Positions 25,876-39,400 of a stretch of 64,000 nt of DNA are shown in pieces; within the stretch, counting starts at the first letter, position 1, and every line of letters begins with the position of its first letter. The notes below the pieces were generated by a model. That model saw only the letters and a program-made list of their open reading frames with translations, was not told the DNA's origin and did no database searches. The DNA lies in assembly GCA_021442155.1 (NCBI GenBank), contig CM038216.1:153227009-153291008 (forward strand), given 5' to 3'. The stretch comes from Cymbidium sinense. Lineage: Eukaryota; Streptophyta; Magnoliopsida; Asparagales; Orchidaceae. The position numbers and the translations under genes are program-made.

Positions 25876-26043
25876 TTAACTTCTCCTGGGGCTGCTATTA
25901 GCAGGACTGGTATTTGCTTCTTTTGAAGAGGATGGTGATGATCCCGGTATAGTTATTTTTATATCTTTGGCATCATTTGAGATAGGGGGAGGAAGATCAC
26001 CCACTGTATTTTGGGCGTCAATGGAACTTATTAGATGTCGAAG
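25876..26043 (-). CDS. BRIZ2: BRIZ exon 12 (C-terminus and stop)
   Basis: Acceptor tctctctggcag ends at 26044. Encodes [14 protein letters not shown], then a Pro/Ser/Lys-rich tail ending SSPRRS and TAA at 25878-25876. An upstream cag in a CTG run could also serve as acceptor, but the chosen one gives the family-like xRxLxxxIDAQ motif directly after the coiled coil. No clear AATAAA signal was seen in the first 250 bases downstream. Confidence 0.85.
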   Translation of the reverse strand, partial: LRHLISSIDAQNTVGDLPPPISNDAKDIKITIPGSSPSSSKEANTSPANSSPRRS

Positions 26044-26927
26044 CTGCCAGAGAGATGAAGCTATTGAATCAGGAAAGTAAAGGATCTGCAGCAGCAGCAT
26101 CTCACATACAAATGCTGAGAATAGTGCGTCAAATTGTGATATTAAAGTGAATGACTAATAAATAATTTACGAGTTTCTAAGTATTAAATTAGATACAAGC
26201 TTGTCTTTTGCATTTATTAAATTATAATAAAAATAACAATTTTATATGTAGTTTGTTCAAGTTCCACTAGCTTTAATAGTCATTAAAGATGGCCTTCCCA
26301 AGAAACTGATAAAAATGGGAAATACGGTGAAAACAATGCCATATGAGTTTGGCTTTATGGTGTGAAGATTTATGCACAAGTTGCGAGTTACCTGTTCCTC
26401 CAAATTTCGTATCTTCTCATCCTTTAGTCTGACAGCTGTTTGCTCCCTGAAAAATCCATTTTTGGTAAGTTATGAAAAACAAAAAAAAAAATTATGACAC
26501 AAAGCATTGAAACTGCACACTTCAATGGTCCACTTGGTAACCTCAGTATTATATATTTTTCGTTCACAAAATCTAGATGTCCATGCAAAATACAAATATT
26601 CAAGAAAAAGGGCATTTTCTTCAACTATAGATTAAATACCAGAGAATACATTTCTAGTTAAGGAAGTCTTTCGCTAGCAATGTAGAAGAAATAGACAGTG
26701 CAAATCCAGGTGCAGCTCCAACATCTACAATTATGCAACGCTGTTTTCTACATGTATAAAATAATGTCATAAAAGAACATCTGATAATGTGATAATTCAT
26801 GCGTTGTTGGGGTGTCAATATTAGTCGTGCCATGAAATTTGCCCAAGTTCTGAACTCTTAACTCAAAATGTATCAAAGTGTAACTCAGCTCATAAAATTA
26901 ATTTCAAACATAGTGTTGTTCTCTCTC

Positions 26928-26961
<34 letters not shown>

Positions 26962-29900
26962 CTTTTTTCCTATCACTCCTAAGATAGGTTTTTGCTTTTA
27001 ACAGATCATCTCACATCTATACTTATGTTAATACATTGTCAAAACTAACGTTATAAGGGGCCTTTCTGGGGCGCGCTGTTTTTTTGAGGGAGGCGTTTCT
27101 CTCACAGGGCGTATACCCCAAGGCTTAGATGTTCGCCTAGGTGCACCTTTTGTGCCTCAATACTTGAGCTACACCCCAAGGCAGAATCAGGATAATTTTA
27201 TAATTTTATTTCCCTTACCGAACCAACACACAACTCACGCAACTCCCAAGTTTCCCTCTTGGCTTCACAGCATCGGTCCCTCACTCCGATCGCCAATAGC
27301 ACATGCTCTACTGCTGCTGCCGCCATAAACTAAGCCTGTGGGCAAGCCAGTGCTAATCCGAAGCCCGTCAAGCCTAACTGCATTATTTCTTTCATTTTTT
27401 TTTCCTAGATTCATTCTGGAGGTATGTGATCTAATTCTTCTCCATTGATGCGTAGTGTTCTAACTTCTAGGGTTAAGATAGAGATTGCATGACTAGTTTC
27501 TTTTAAAGTCTCTAACTATCTACTTATTTTTTATATATTTATGTTTGTGACTTTGTGGTAATTTTGTGTTAATAATTTTAATTTTGGGAGCCTAGAATTG
27601 AAAATACATAATTAAAAGTTTTATTTTATATTTATTATTAATTATATTTTTATATTTATTTTTTAAATTATATTTATTAATTATACCATAGGGCTTACGC
27701 CTCACACTTCGGAGCTTATGCCTTGCCCAATGGCAACTAAAACGCCCAGCCCAATGCCCTCACCTTTTAAAATATTGGTCAAAAGTATGATGTATAAATA
27801 ATTTTTGATCTTTTTTTAATCAATGCATTTAAAATCTAACCAGCTCACTTGAATTTAATTCTTTATTTGCCATATTGGATTATATTAGTTTCCACCAAGA
27901 AAATGATAATATAATTCATCTTATGAAATCAATTATGTAATTTAACAAAGTCATAAAATAACAAGTTCAACAAGGCCAACCTTATTTAACCAAATCTATT
28001 ACAGAAAAAAAAAAGGGTGAGAACGAGAAACTTCAAATTTAAATATAAAGAGCAAGAAAAAGCTCACCACATCAGTCATGAAGGTAGGTAAACCATTTAT
28101 CATCACATGTTCTACATGTGAGTTCAAGAATATTCTATATTAAAAACTTTTTTTTCTTGGTATTGTATACTTTTTGCCTTTCCGTGGAGATTGTAGTGAT
28201 ATGAGTGAGTACCTTTCCTCAATCTGCTGAATTTTTGCTTTCCATGTCTCCTGATTTTTTAAAAGGTTTTCATTAATCTGCAGAAAATACAAGACATCAA
28301 GTCATTCAGTGGCATGCAGAAAGTATTATGTATAATTTCTCTAACAATATTAACTTATTAGCAGCCATATCATGACTAGCATATTCAATTTAAAATTTTA
28401 ACCTTCAATTCTTTAACTATAATTCCACCACTGCTAACATGAAATAGTTTATAACATTCCTCATTATCATGAAGTTGTTCTCTTTTCACTCGTGCTTTTT
28501 TCCTTTAGTTTCTTTTCAAAAAGCTTGATTTGATTTGTATGGAAATAGCTCAATAAAATGTCTCAGGTTGCACATCTACCTCACACATGGATAATGGATT
28601 CATATGTAATAGTATGATGACTTTTATGTTGCTAAACACAAAACAACACCGGTAACACATAACCAAATAAAACCATGGTTCTTTGCAAACATGTATATTT
28701 ATTCTAGTTTCATTGAGTCAACCAATTCTCTATCCATCTCATTTAAATCCATAGTTAAAATAATAAACCTAATCTAGTATAAATTTAGTTAAACAATTAT
28801 CTAAATTTCACTACAAACATATTGAAATGCTGCACACCACCTTTATATGACATTCCAACCAAAGCTTGCCTAATTTTCACCACCAAGGTGTTGTTAGCTG
28901 ACCATGGTCATATAATATATATGAAACATAATTACATAATCATAAGAGAATTTCAATTGGGTAATCCTAAAGCTTACATCCTCGAGAAATCTTTTTTCCT
29001 CAATAGCCTTATTCAACTTGGAGTGAAGCTTTTGCAGCCTAAAAGTTACAGCCTTCTGAATTGCTTTTGAAATTTCTCTCTCATCTTCTTCCTTTGCTTC
29101 TTGAAGCAATGATTCAAAATACTGTAATAATTTACAAGAGTAAATTCCAAAGATTAATAACATATGGGCACTGGGAGAAGATTTTCCTTTTAACACTAGG
29201 AAAAGATGTTCATTTTGATGTTAAAAGAAAAATAAATTAAAAAACAATGATGGTCAACAGGTCAGATATTTTATTTGCAAAAATCATACTTTTCTTTGAT
29301 TTTCCAGCTGTGATGTCAGAAGATCATTGTATTCTGTCACAATCTGTAACAAAGAAAGAGCAGGATATTACACGTAAGCCAAAAGCATCCCTAGAAAGTC
29401 AAAATAAATAATAAATTGAACTAATCAAATTACAGCTTCAAATTTGCTGTTGAAGAGTGCCTCATCAATTCCTGAATCCCCACAATTACAACTTTCACAG
29501 GTATCATCAGCATGTACACCATGAAGATTTAGCTCAACCAGCTTCCCATCAGTTTTTGACTGAATTAAGCGGTGGACATAATTGTCCCCTACATAATCCC
29601 ATACTCTTTGAGTTTCTAGTTCAAGTGAGAAACAATGTTGTGTCTCTTTCCAATGTCGGATTGCATGTCCATCCTTGTATCTGTACAAAAAGAAGAAATA
29701 CGATAGATGACATTTTGATAAGTTTTTTTAAGCCATACAAGCTTTTCTTCTACTATTTTAATGTTTGCATATAGAGGGAAAAGACAGCATATTTGCAGAA
29801 AGAAGTGTGGACTTGATAATGTCACTTATTTTTCAAAAATGTGCTTTCAATACCATTTCTTATTCTTTTATTGTACATTCTACGATTGCAGAGAGAAAAA

Positions 29901-32900
29901 AACGTCAACAAACCTTGGAGTTTACTATTCTAGAGTGGTAGAGTGGTGTGCCCAAGAATAGTATATGGAAGTTAGTTATTGAAAGACACTAAAAATAATT
30001 CAATGACAATGCGCCATGGCTTCTGGGCTCAAACAAATAGCTTATAATCCACAATATTTTACCTTCCACAGCCAACAGAACCACAGATGACGCATATCCA
30101 CAGGTTTTCAGAAGTACCACAAACTGAACATGTTGATTTTTCAGGTTGTTGCTGACAATACCTACAAACCTGGAGATCAAATAGAGTACGAATTAGTGAA
30201 GTGAAAAGAAACTTTTTAACTGGCACAACAGAACCAACATGCAATGCATTTCAGAATATAATGAAGTGCTAGAGAATAATCAAGAGTAAAACGCCAAAGA
30301 AACAAAAAAGTTTACGAAACAGTTCATAAAAATGCACACATTGATGGCAGTATGGGAAGAAGTGCTGCTTGAAATTATCACTTCAATCAAAAGTAATGCC
30401 TCTGAAATAAATGTAGCCGAGATCTGATCAGAATTTTTGGCTGTTTTTCATCAAAACTTAATAGCTTAATATTTATTTCATTTGGGACCAAACAATTTCT
30501 TTTAAATATAACATAAGTATTCATACATGTTCCGACAGTGAGATCTTGTTATGCATTTTTATCATATAGGTGTGAAAAATCTATACATACTTTTTAAGCG
30601 TGATGATTTTAAAAACCCCCAACAATGATGTCTTGAGACACAAACCATGCGCACTTTCTAAAGCATGATAGGCATGTCTTATATTCCCCATATATGGCGA
30701 CTGAAATTTTTATGAAAGAACTGCACATAATTTAAGCACAATAAAAACTCAGATGGAGTCATGGACATGATGAGACTAAATAAAATTTAACAAGAAAAAT
30801 TTACAAAATGATAAAAAAAAAAAATCAAAATGAACACTACAAATGCAACACTTATCACTTTACAAGAACAAAATTGAATCTATAAGGAACTCAATAGCTC
30901 ACCAACGAGCATGAAAGGACCTTCCACTAAAGCCTTGGGACTATATGAATTTTGAAATAAAAGTTCAAAATAAAAAAAGGACCAGCACAACTTCTTGATT
31001 ATAGAAAAAAAAAAACTCCATATCAAGTCTACTGAACAAAAAAAGCCAATTAAATGCAAGCAAGCAACACAATTTGAGCATACAATAAAGTTTAAAAAAA
31101 AATCTAATACAAAAGTGGGTCGATAAATCTATAATGAATGAATGTCCTAATGAATTCAAACCATACACAAATCAAATCCCCTACAAGCAAACAAGCAAAA
31201 TCAGCAAAGTCTAAAATAATGAAATAAAGATATTCAAATACCCCTATGATTGCCACATTGAAAAAAAAATTTCAACCAAAGATTATGCTATTTACAAATG
31301 AACCCCAAATCTCAAAAAAAAAAAAAAAAAAACCCTCAATCTTGAATCCTATTAAAAATTTTAAAAATCGAAAAAATAATTAAATATAAAAAATTTAAGA
31401 AAGATCTATTGCTTAAAGAGTAAATAATCATCCACCACAATAGTTTATTAAATGCAACAAATTTAAGATAACATTAGCTCACAAAGAGCTAATATTATAT
31501 CAAAAATATCATTCTAATCACTCTCAAAAACTCTAACAATAGTAAGAACATGGTACAAGTTCTTTGATCAAGTAAAATTGTTGAAAAATGTCATCATAAA
31601 AATACAATTACAATCAGAGACCTCTAACTAGAAATTTGCTACAAAATTATACAATTAGATTATAGTCATGATCAAAACCCATAAGTTCTCGAATGGCTTA
31701 AGCCCGAGTGGTGAATTATAAATATACTTGATAAAAACATTAAGTTCTTTGTTAGTTGAGGTTCACTCAATATCCTCTCTAGTAAATACCCCCTTAGGTC
31801 AATCGAGTCTCCTTAAACGATGCAATTCATGACTGTTGACAAGAATCCTTCAATCATATTGGACCAACTATTTCCTATAACTAAGTAAATTAGAATCCTA
31901 ACAATCGGGACAATGAAACTAAGAGTATTCATTTGGTCCATCATCATCTCACAATCATTCACTCTAATCTAAAATAAGTAAATTTTTCATAACTTAAAGT
32001 CAAATCAATGCTAATATAAGCTAAGCATCTAGCTCCAAATGACTGGTCTTAATTAAAAACTCTTTCTCATCACCGGGAGAAGTAATTATCCATAAGGACT
32101 CTTGCTTATGGAAAACTTAAAATCAAATTATAAACTTATGACAAAATGAGGGCGAAATATCTAGGTAATGTCATATCTAAGAAGAGCCAGATATGAATCT
32201 TTGTGGCCCATTGATGTCTACCCAACAATAAGACTAGACTACTAAACATCAACCTTGTGAGGAGATTAAAGGAAACCAAAAAAGAGATTAAACTAAGTAA
32301 ACAAGCTTAGAAAATAAAAGCTATATGAATGAGAAGGATCCTAATGCTAATTAACACCCTCCTAAATGCCTAATTGCAAGGTGGGAGATCCCAAAGGCTA
32401 ATTGATGATTAAGACTTGTACTCCCTAAATAGAGGGCACCTGCTAAACCACCTAGATCAATTCAAAGAAATGCTGTTAAGTCTCCATGCAAAGCAAGCTG
32501 ATCAGTAGGAAATAAGGGTAGGTCTAATTGTCTTGCCACCATACAAAATAGCCCGCATGCACATGTGAGTCTATTATGCAATGCAAAAAAATAATAATAA
32601 AATAAAATAAATTCCAAATCTACATGTTAAGTGCAATAAGGTGTATATTAACTAGTTTCTATCAATTTGATCCAACATTTACAACTTAGAGATATGCATC
32701 CAAAGGTAGTCACATCTCTAATATCAGATTACAAATGGATCAATAATGTTCATTTCAGTATATTTTAGAAAGATATCCAAGGCCACATTTAATAAAATGG
32801 GATTGATGTTAAATTTTAAAATCTTTCTTAGGAGTTGAACTCATATTAGGCTATAAAAATGGCAAAATACAAGCATGTAATGAATGAAGTACTAAAAATT

Positions 32901-35900
32901 TTTAGTTATTTAGAACAAAACCTCAATATGTTGCCTTATGGAATGGCAACTAGAGAAGGGCTATTAGGTAGACACCTAGCAACGGTAAAAGAGATTGCTA
33001 AAACACATACATAAAAAAAATGAAGATTTCTACAATAATTTACAACTTACAAAGCTTCGAGCATAAGAAAACATAAACTCTCAAGTACCTTGCTTTAGCA
33101 AGCAAGATCAAAGTGCCGAGAAAATAAATCAATGGCAACTCCTAGAGCAAGCAATATAGAAAGACTAATAGTTGTCGAGAAGCCTAAAGAGGAAACTCAC
33201 TGGCTCCAAAATGCTAACTCTGCAAAATTGCCAATTAGCTAACCTGTGAAGAACTCGAGGGAGTTCGAATTGAGCGGGTTACATAAGGGGCCAAAAAGCA
33301 ATAGCCTCTACTATCATGCCAAAAAGGTTGTGAGAAGAGAGACGAATGAAAGAAAAAGAAGCTGAGTGTAGGTAGACTTGATTGTCGAAAGATAACTAAA
33401 CAACTTACCTCAATATCTTTTTCTCCTGCATGAAAGAAAAAATTCAAAAAAGAAAAAAATCAATGGCAAATCAAGGAACAATGTCAATGAAAGAACAACA
33501 ATCTCAAAATCAACAAATAGAAATGACGTGAAAGGTGCTAAAAAGATGGATCTGGTATAATTTACTTTCTCAACCACTAGGGTGCACAAAAAATAAGTGG
33601 GAAAAAGGATGTAAATAAACCATGTCAAGACCGAGACACATCTAACTCAAGCTTGGCTAAGTGGGAAAAAGGATGTAAATAAACCATGTCAAGCTCGAGA
33701 CACATCTAACTCAAGCTTGGCTCACTAAACTAAAGGAAGAAGAAACTTGAGCTCAAGCTTGAGTCATGCTCATATGCTAACTTCGAACTCAACTCATTTG
33801 ATAAATAATGGGCTCAAGCTCCACTCGTGAGCTTGAAGCCCCAATTTCTAGAAAATGCAATAGAAGTTTGTTCAAGGCAACAACAATGACGATAATAGTT
33901 CCCTAGAGAAGGCAATGCAACAATATTTCACTACAGAAGACCTTGAAGGCAATGCCATAAAAAGAGGTCACTAGAGAAAGCATTAACCGAAGTAGAGGGG
34001 TTTGAAGAAGAGTTCCTGAAACCTATGGGTTTAGGCTTAAGGGTTAATGAGCATTGCAGATTTAACATAAGAAATAGATGGTTGAGATTTAATGAAAAAT
34101 AAGGGATAAAGTGATTTAGTGTTTTACAAAAAAAATTAATCAAGCTAGATCGCAAACCATTGAGTTAGCTCACAAGCCAATGAACTGGTTAACAAGCAAA
34201 TAGCTGAAACTTGGCAAGCTCAAACTCGAGCATATATAATAAATAAGTTCTAATCTAAGCACAGGATCACATCTCTAATAAGCTTGACTCGTGAACTTAT
34301 TAACGAGCCGAATTCAAGCCGATATGGCTCACACCCCAAAGTAGGCATGTAATCCAAGAATATAAGAAATAGTCAATGAGTTGGAGAATAACAGACAATC
34401 CCAACAAAGGCACTGAGAAGACATTAGCCCAAGGTGAATTTTACCTAAAGCGAAGGCGATGTGAATTTGGCAAGGTGTTGATATGCTATTGGCAAAGAAA
34501 AATTCAAAGTAAACTTATGGGTGAGGTGACTTGAAGTTGATTTCTTGAGACAATTTGTAGAGATTTTGACAAATCAAATTTGAGGTAAGCCAAGGAGCCA
34601 AGATGTCAACAGGTGAGTTGTGAAGTAGGCCAAAGCACTGAGAAAGGTGTCAACATAACTACTAGAGTGGCCCACGACATCAAAAAGACTAGCCAAGGGG
34701 CGTACTCACAAGTAGCATGCAACCAAAGACAAGTATGTGCATAAGAAAGAGTGATGAGAAGCCATCAGCATGGTGTCTAGCAGGTTCCGGCAAATCTCTC
34801 TAAGAGGATATTTGATAGTTTATGTCTAGAACACCAGACAATTCCAGACCAACAAGACTACCTAGGGTTCAATGAATTAACTTAGAGCTAAGTCCTCAAT
34901 GATTTAATTCATGAAATTAATCTCCCAATAAATGCAGATGCAAGGTTACATAGATCAATCCCTCTCCAGTTGTTTCATACAATGGGTTAATCATTTCATA
35001 ATATCAATCACTTGAAAAGCTTAAATGCAGATAAATTATAATAAAATATCAAACTGCATAATAGGAGCAAACTATGGCTTAGCTCAATAACACTTTAGTC
35101 ATTCAATAACGAGCATCTACTAATGATCACATATTACATTAACATAAATGCATTCAAGTTTGCCATACTCTGCATTAAGGAATAATATGTCATCAATGGT
35201 GACAACAATTGATTAATATACTTCATATTAGTTTGAACATTACATATAAATAAATATTCTTGATAACACTATATGATATTCATGAGTTAAGGATAATAAA
35301 ATAAAGTAAAATATCAAAATGGCCCTTAGAACAATCAGGTTTTCCATTTTAGTCCAAAACTTTTCTTAGCACCCAATTTAGTCTCCAAGCTTATCAAATA
35401 CTAATCTTTTCTCCTACTTTCATTTTCGTGGTATAGAATTTATCGAAGCAGATCATGGGAAAAAATAGAGAAGGTAGTACCAATTTTTCATGCACCTAAA
35501 CTATCTTTCAATATTTACCAGTATCAATGTGATCAATGACCAATCTTTGAATAATGGTCTCAATTCTTCTTTGAAGTTCCAATATCCTTTGTTTAGCATT
35601 TATTGTTTTTCATTAATATCATGTTATGTTATTAGAATAAAATTAATTTGAAGGTTCCAAAAAATCATTTGTTTATTCTTTTATCTCCCTCTATATTGCT
35701 TTTTGTAAAAAATGAATTCACACATATAGACCAAATAAAAAATTTGAGTTATAACTATAATTTATATCCAACTTCCAACTCCCAATCTGAGCTATAATCA
35801 CCCACCCACTATTTTCTTCTCCTCTTCAGCAGAAGGATATTTGCGTTATCTAAAATAAATGTCAACAATCTCAAATCAGTCAAGGGATCCCAGCCGAAGT

Positions 35901-36371
35901 AAAATTTTAATTGAACATGGAATATTATATTTACAGTGAAGAAAACCCCGCCATGTCAAGATGATAAGTACTAATAAGTATCTCATTTGCCGATATTAAA
36001 TGAACAGCTGAAGAAAACTTGTCTCAAATAAATAATGAAAATTTGGAAAATTAAAGTAATTTAGATATATCTAAAATACAAATGGAAAACTAATGTGATG
36101 CTTAGAAGAACAGAAAATATCAAGTTCATCGCAGCTAACACCCAAAAACCCCATGACAATTTAGAGCAATATTTTTAAAATATTATTTTTGTTTATTATA
36201 CCAACCAGAGATCATAAATTAGAAAACTGTTACATAAAATTGGGGTTTATTAGGTGAAGGGATGATGAGATCAGTAAGTATTGCTTACTAAAAAAATTTA
36301 TTGCTTCTAATTATTGCAAGCCTTTGTCACACATCAATCCATGAATTGCCTTTATTTTAGAAAAAAAAGTA

Positions 36372-36402
<31 letters not shown>

Positions 36403-39400
36403 AGTGGGAAAATAATTTGACAACAAATAAAAGAGATTGACATGTGATGGTAAAGATTTTCTCCTTGATTTTTATTTTCAAGGAATCCCACTTAAAATAT
36501 TTTTTAAAAAAATTTTGAGAGAGCTTCAGTTCAAAATGAATCCACCTCATTCCTTTGTCTTAAAGAGAAAATTCTTTCTCTTGCTTTCACTCTTATATAG
36601 ATATGCGTCTCATACAAGCTAATTAATACGATATGCATTGGATAAAGGTGACAAACGCGGGAAAAAAATTTAACAAATTTATTATATCCTTGTTGCATAT
36701 TTATGTGCATGAAATTTGGGTTTATGCTAGTCACTTTATTATGTGTTATTTATTTGTTAAATAATGTGTTTGAGATCACATACTATGCTAAAAGGCTCTT
36801 TTCTGATTTTAGAACCTCATAATCATGCCCAATGAATCACAACGACAACAACAAGCCTTTATCCTACTAAGTGGGGTCGGCTACATGAATCCTGCGTCTC
36901 CATTGTGTCCTATTATGTGTCAAATTCTCATTTAATTCAAGTATACTAAGGTCATTTTTTATACATCTTAACCATATCTTTTTAGATCTACCTCTACCTT
37001 TCTTAACATGCCCAGTGAATCCAAAAAAAAAAAAAAAAAAATCAAAGGAAGTAAGTTGTTGATCAATAATTAAATAGTAACTCAACAGTTGTAGATGTTA
37101 AATTTGCATTTAAGATTAGCCAATTCAACATACTTGCTTCTTTCAGAATAGATGCTCACTTGATTTGCAAACAGTAGAAAGAATGATAAGTAGGTAATAC
37201 CCTCAATAGTTACTTCTCTCAAGCAACTTCCAACAATTCCACATGGTCAAGATGACGGAAAGATCAAAGAGATTATGATTTGATAGTTGAGGGACTAAAT
37301 TGGGCACTAGAAAAAATTTAGGATAAAAAAAGCACAATAAATTGTCCATGGAACCGTTTTGATCACTTATTAAATAAAAAACCACAAAAAACATCTATCA
37401 TTTATAACTCTATCATTAATTCTTTGTTGAAAATTAAAAAATAAAAATAAAAATAATACTCATGTCACAACTATCCTTTAACATAAATGTACAACAAATG
37501 AATCATACCTACCCCTTTCCTTCTACAGAAGGAATAAATGGATCACTTTTTAAGCAAAAAGAGCGGAAGTTGCTAATCCAATAAGCTGAGTACAAGAACC
37601 ATATGCCACAAGAACCATATGCCATCTTTTATTTAAAAATCATCTTTGAAATTTTCATGGAAATTCCATACAAAATTACAGGTAGAAATAAAAACTTGCA
37701 AATTAAAGAAAATGTTTTCATAATGAACTACTTACGGGACAAGAAGAATCTGCCCACTTTGATATGCAAGAACAATGGAACGAGTGATTGCAAATTGTTG
37801 TGAGAATCGCACCATCATCTTGGTCTAACCTCTCTGAAGTAGCAAACAAAAAATGCATCTTTTTTCAGAATGGAAAGTGGAACTAGTTGGTAAAGATAAG
37901 CAAGTAAGAGCTTAACTAAATAAGTAAGTAATTTTGAAATGCGATAGGATAACAATTGGTAAAGGAAACAACCTCATTAGTCTTACCCAACCTACTCGGG
38001 ATTAGCTTATAAATCCTTCCTTTTCATTCACCCCTATTCAATGCTACTAGGAGTTGAATTTAGTTGACAACTTGTAGTCATACTAACTTAATACTTCCTA
38101 TGGTTGTCATGTTGCACTGTTTGAAAGAAAATGAAGTCTCAACTATTGTGAGATGGACTAGTAGATTTTTTGAGTAAAGGGCGCATGAGATGCCAGGTTT
38201 CTGAATAGCAAACAATTGAAAACAACTCCCAAATGAAGCTTTCTACTATTATTCATTCTTTAATAATTCCCTCCGCAAGTAGGGCTATATACTCACTTGA
38301 TTGGTACAACTTCATCTAAGTCTAATTCACAACACCATCTTTAATAGGAGTTAATCTCACCATCTCTCTGATGTAATCATCATTCATTCTATCCTAAACT
38401 TGGATGCCAACAATTTTGTTACCCAAAATTTCAATTTATATAATAAACTTGTTAAAAACATGGCAAACTCAAAGGGGCAGGGAAGAAAATTTTGATTTTT
38501 AAAATAATTTTAAAATATCAATTTGGTTTTCATTCCTTACAAAAAAAAAACTTACGAGTGAGATTCTTCCAATCGAAAAAGTGCAACAAAGTATATTTTC
38601 TTTTAATATATCAAATTTCTCTTAATATCACAAGTCTTCATATCAAAGACTATTTTTCACATATTTCAAACACCTTTTCAAATTTCATATCACAAACATG
38701 CTCAGATCATCACATCTTGCATATAACTATAGAGCCTTTAAAATATATATAAGATGCAATAAAATAAAATGTGCAGCAAGTATAAGACTTGAAAACTAGT
38801 GCACAGTGATTCACCACTAATAACCTACGTACACTCCTCAAGTCCTCTCGAGAATTCTGCGACTCTTTTATTTTTCTTGCAAATGATAGAGAAACTCTAT
38901 ATCCTCTTTTACCCAAATCGAGAAACTACCCCAACCACACAATGGAGAAACTTTACTTCCTCTTCTACTCCAATCGAGAAGCAACTCTAGCCACACAACT
39001 AGATGAACAAAATATCAAAATTATTTTTAAGATTCGAGCTCTCATATAAAAAGCACATATCATAGCTGCCAAATGGCTAGATTTTCAAATCATGATGAAT
39101 TGGTGTGAGAGAGATGAAGATGACATCTTTGTTCACTGATACCCATTCTCTCTATAGAAACTCTCTCTCAAGAATTGCAAGTGATGACTCTCCAAGTCTC
39201 AAGTAAGAATCCTCTCTCAGTACACTTCGAGTTTAAAATGCACTTATGTATTAAGCACATAATAAAGTCCTAGCTAATCATACAATTCAATCAAGGTCAT
39301 GCAATACGATCATTTCAAATTGATTCATATCGATCATCCCATAAATCCTATGGCTTAATTGATTTTAATTAAGAAAGCTAATCACACAACATTATGTACA

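Larger units (their letters stand above)
26447..28212 (-). other. BRIZ intron 10, 1.8 kb
   Basis: Bounded by gtactc and tttttcag. Contains a palindromic (CT)n(GA)n tract and a CpG-rich non-autonomous transposon candidate. Confidence 0.8.
30170..37735 (-). other. BRIZ intron 5, 7.6 kb
   Basis: Bounded by gtaagt and tctccag. Contains a diverged repeat copy (30.57-32.2 kb), a tandem duplication and inverted-repeat-rich element (33.6-34.3 kb), a GA microsatellite and an RTE LINE 3' end. 34.4-36.3 kb is AT-rich without recognisable content. Confidence 0.85.

Noticed and set aside
29457..29774. 105-residue open frame on the plus strand
   Set aside because: Antisense shadow of BRIZ exon 7, whose minus-strand frame carries the zinc-finger ligands and correct splice sites.
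33597..33722. CRISPR-like repeat
   Set aside because: Only two adjacent copies with no spacers, in a plant nuclear intron.
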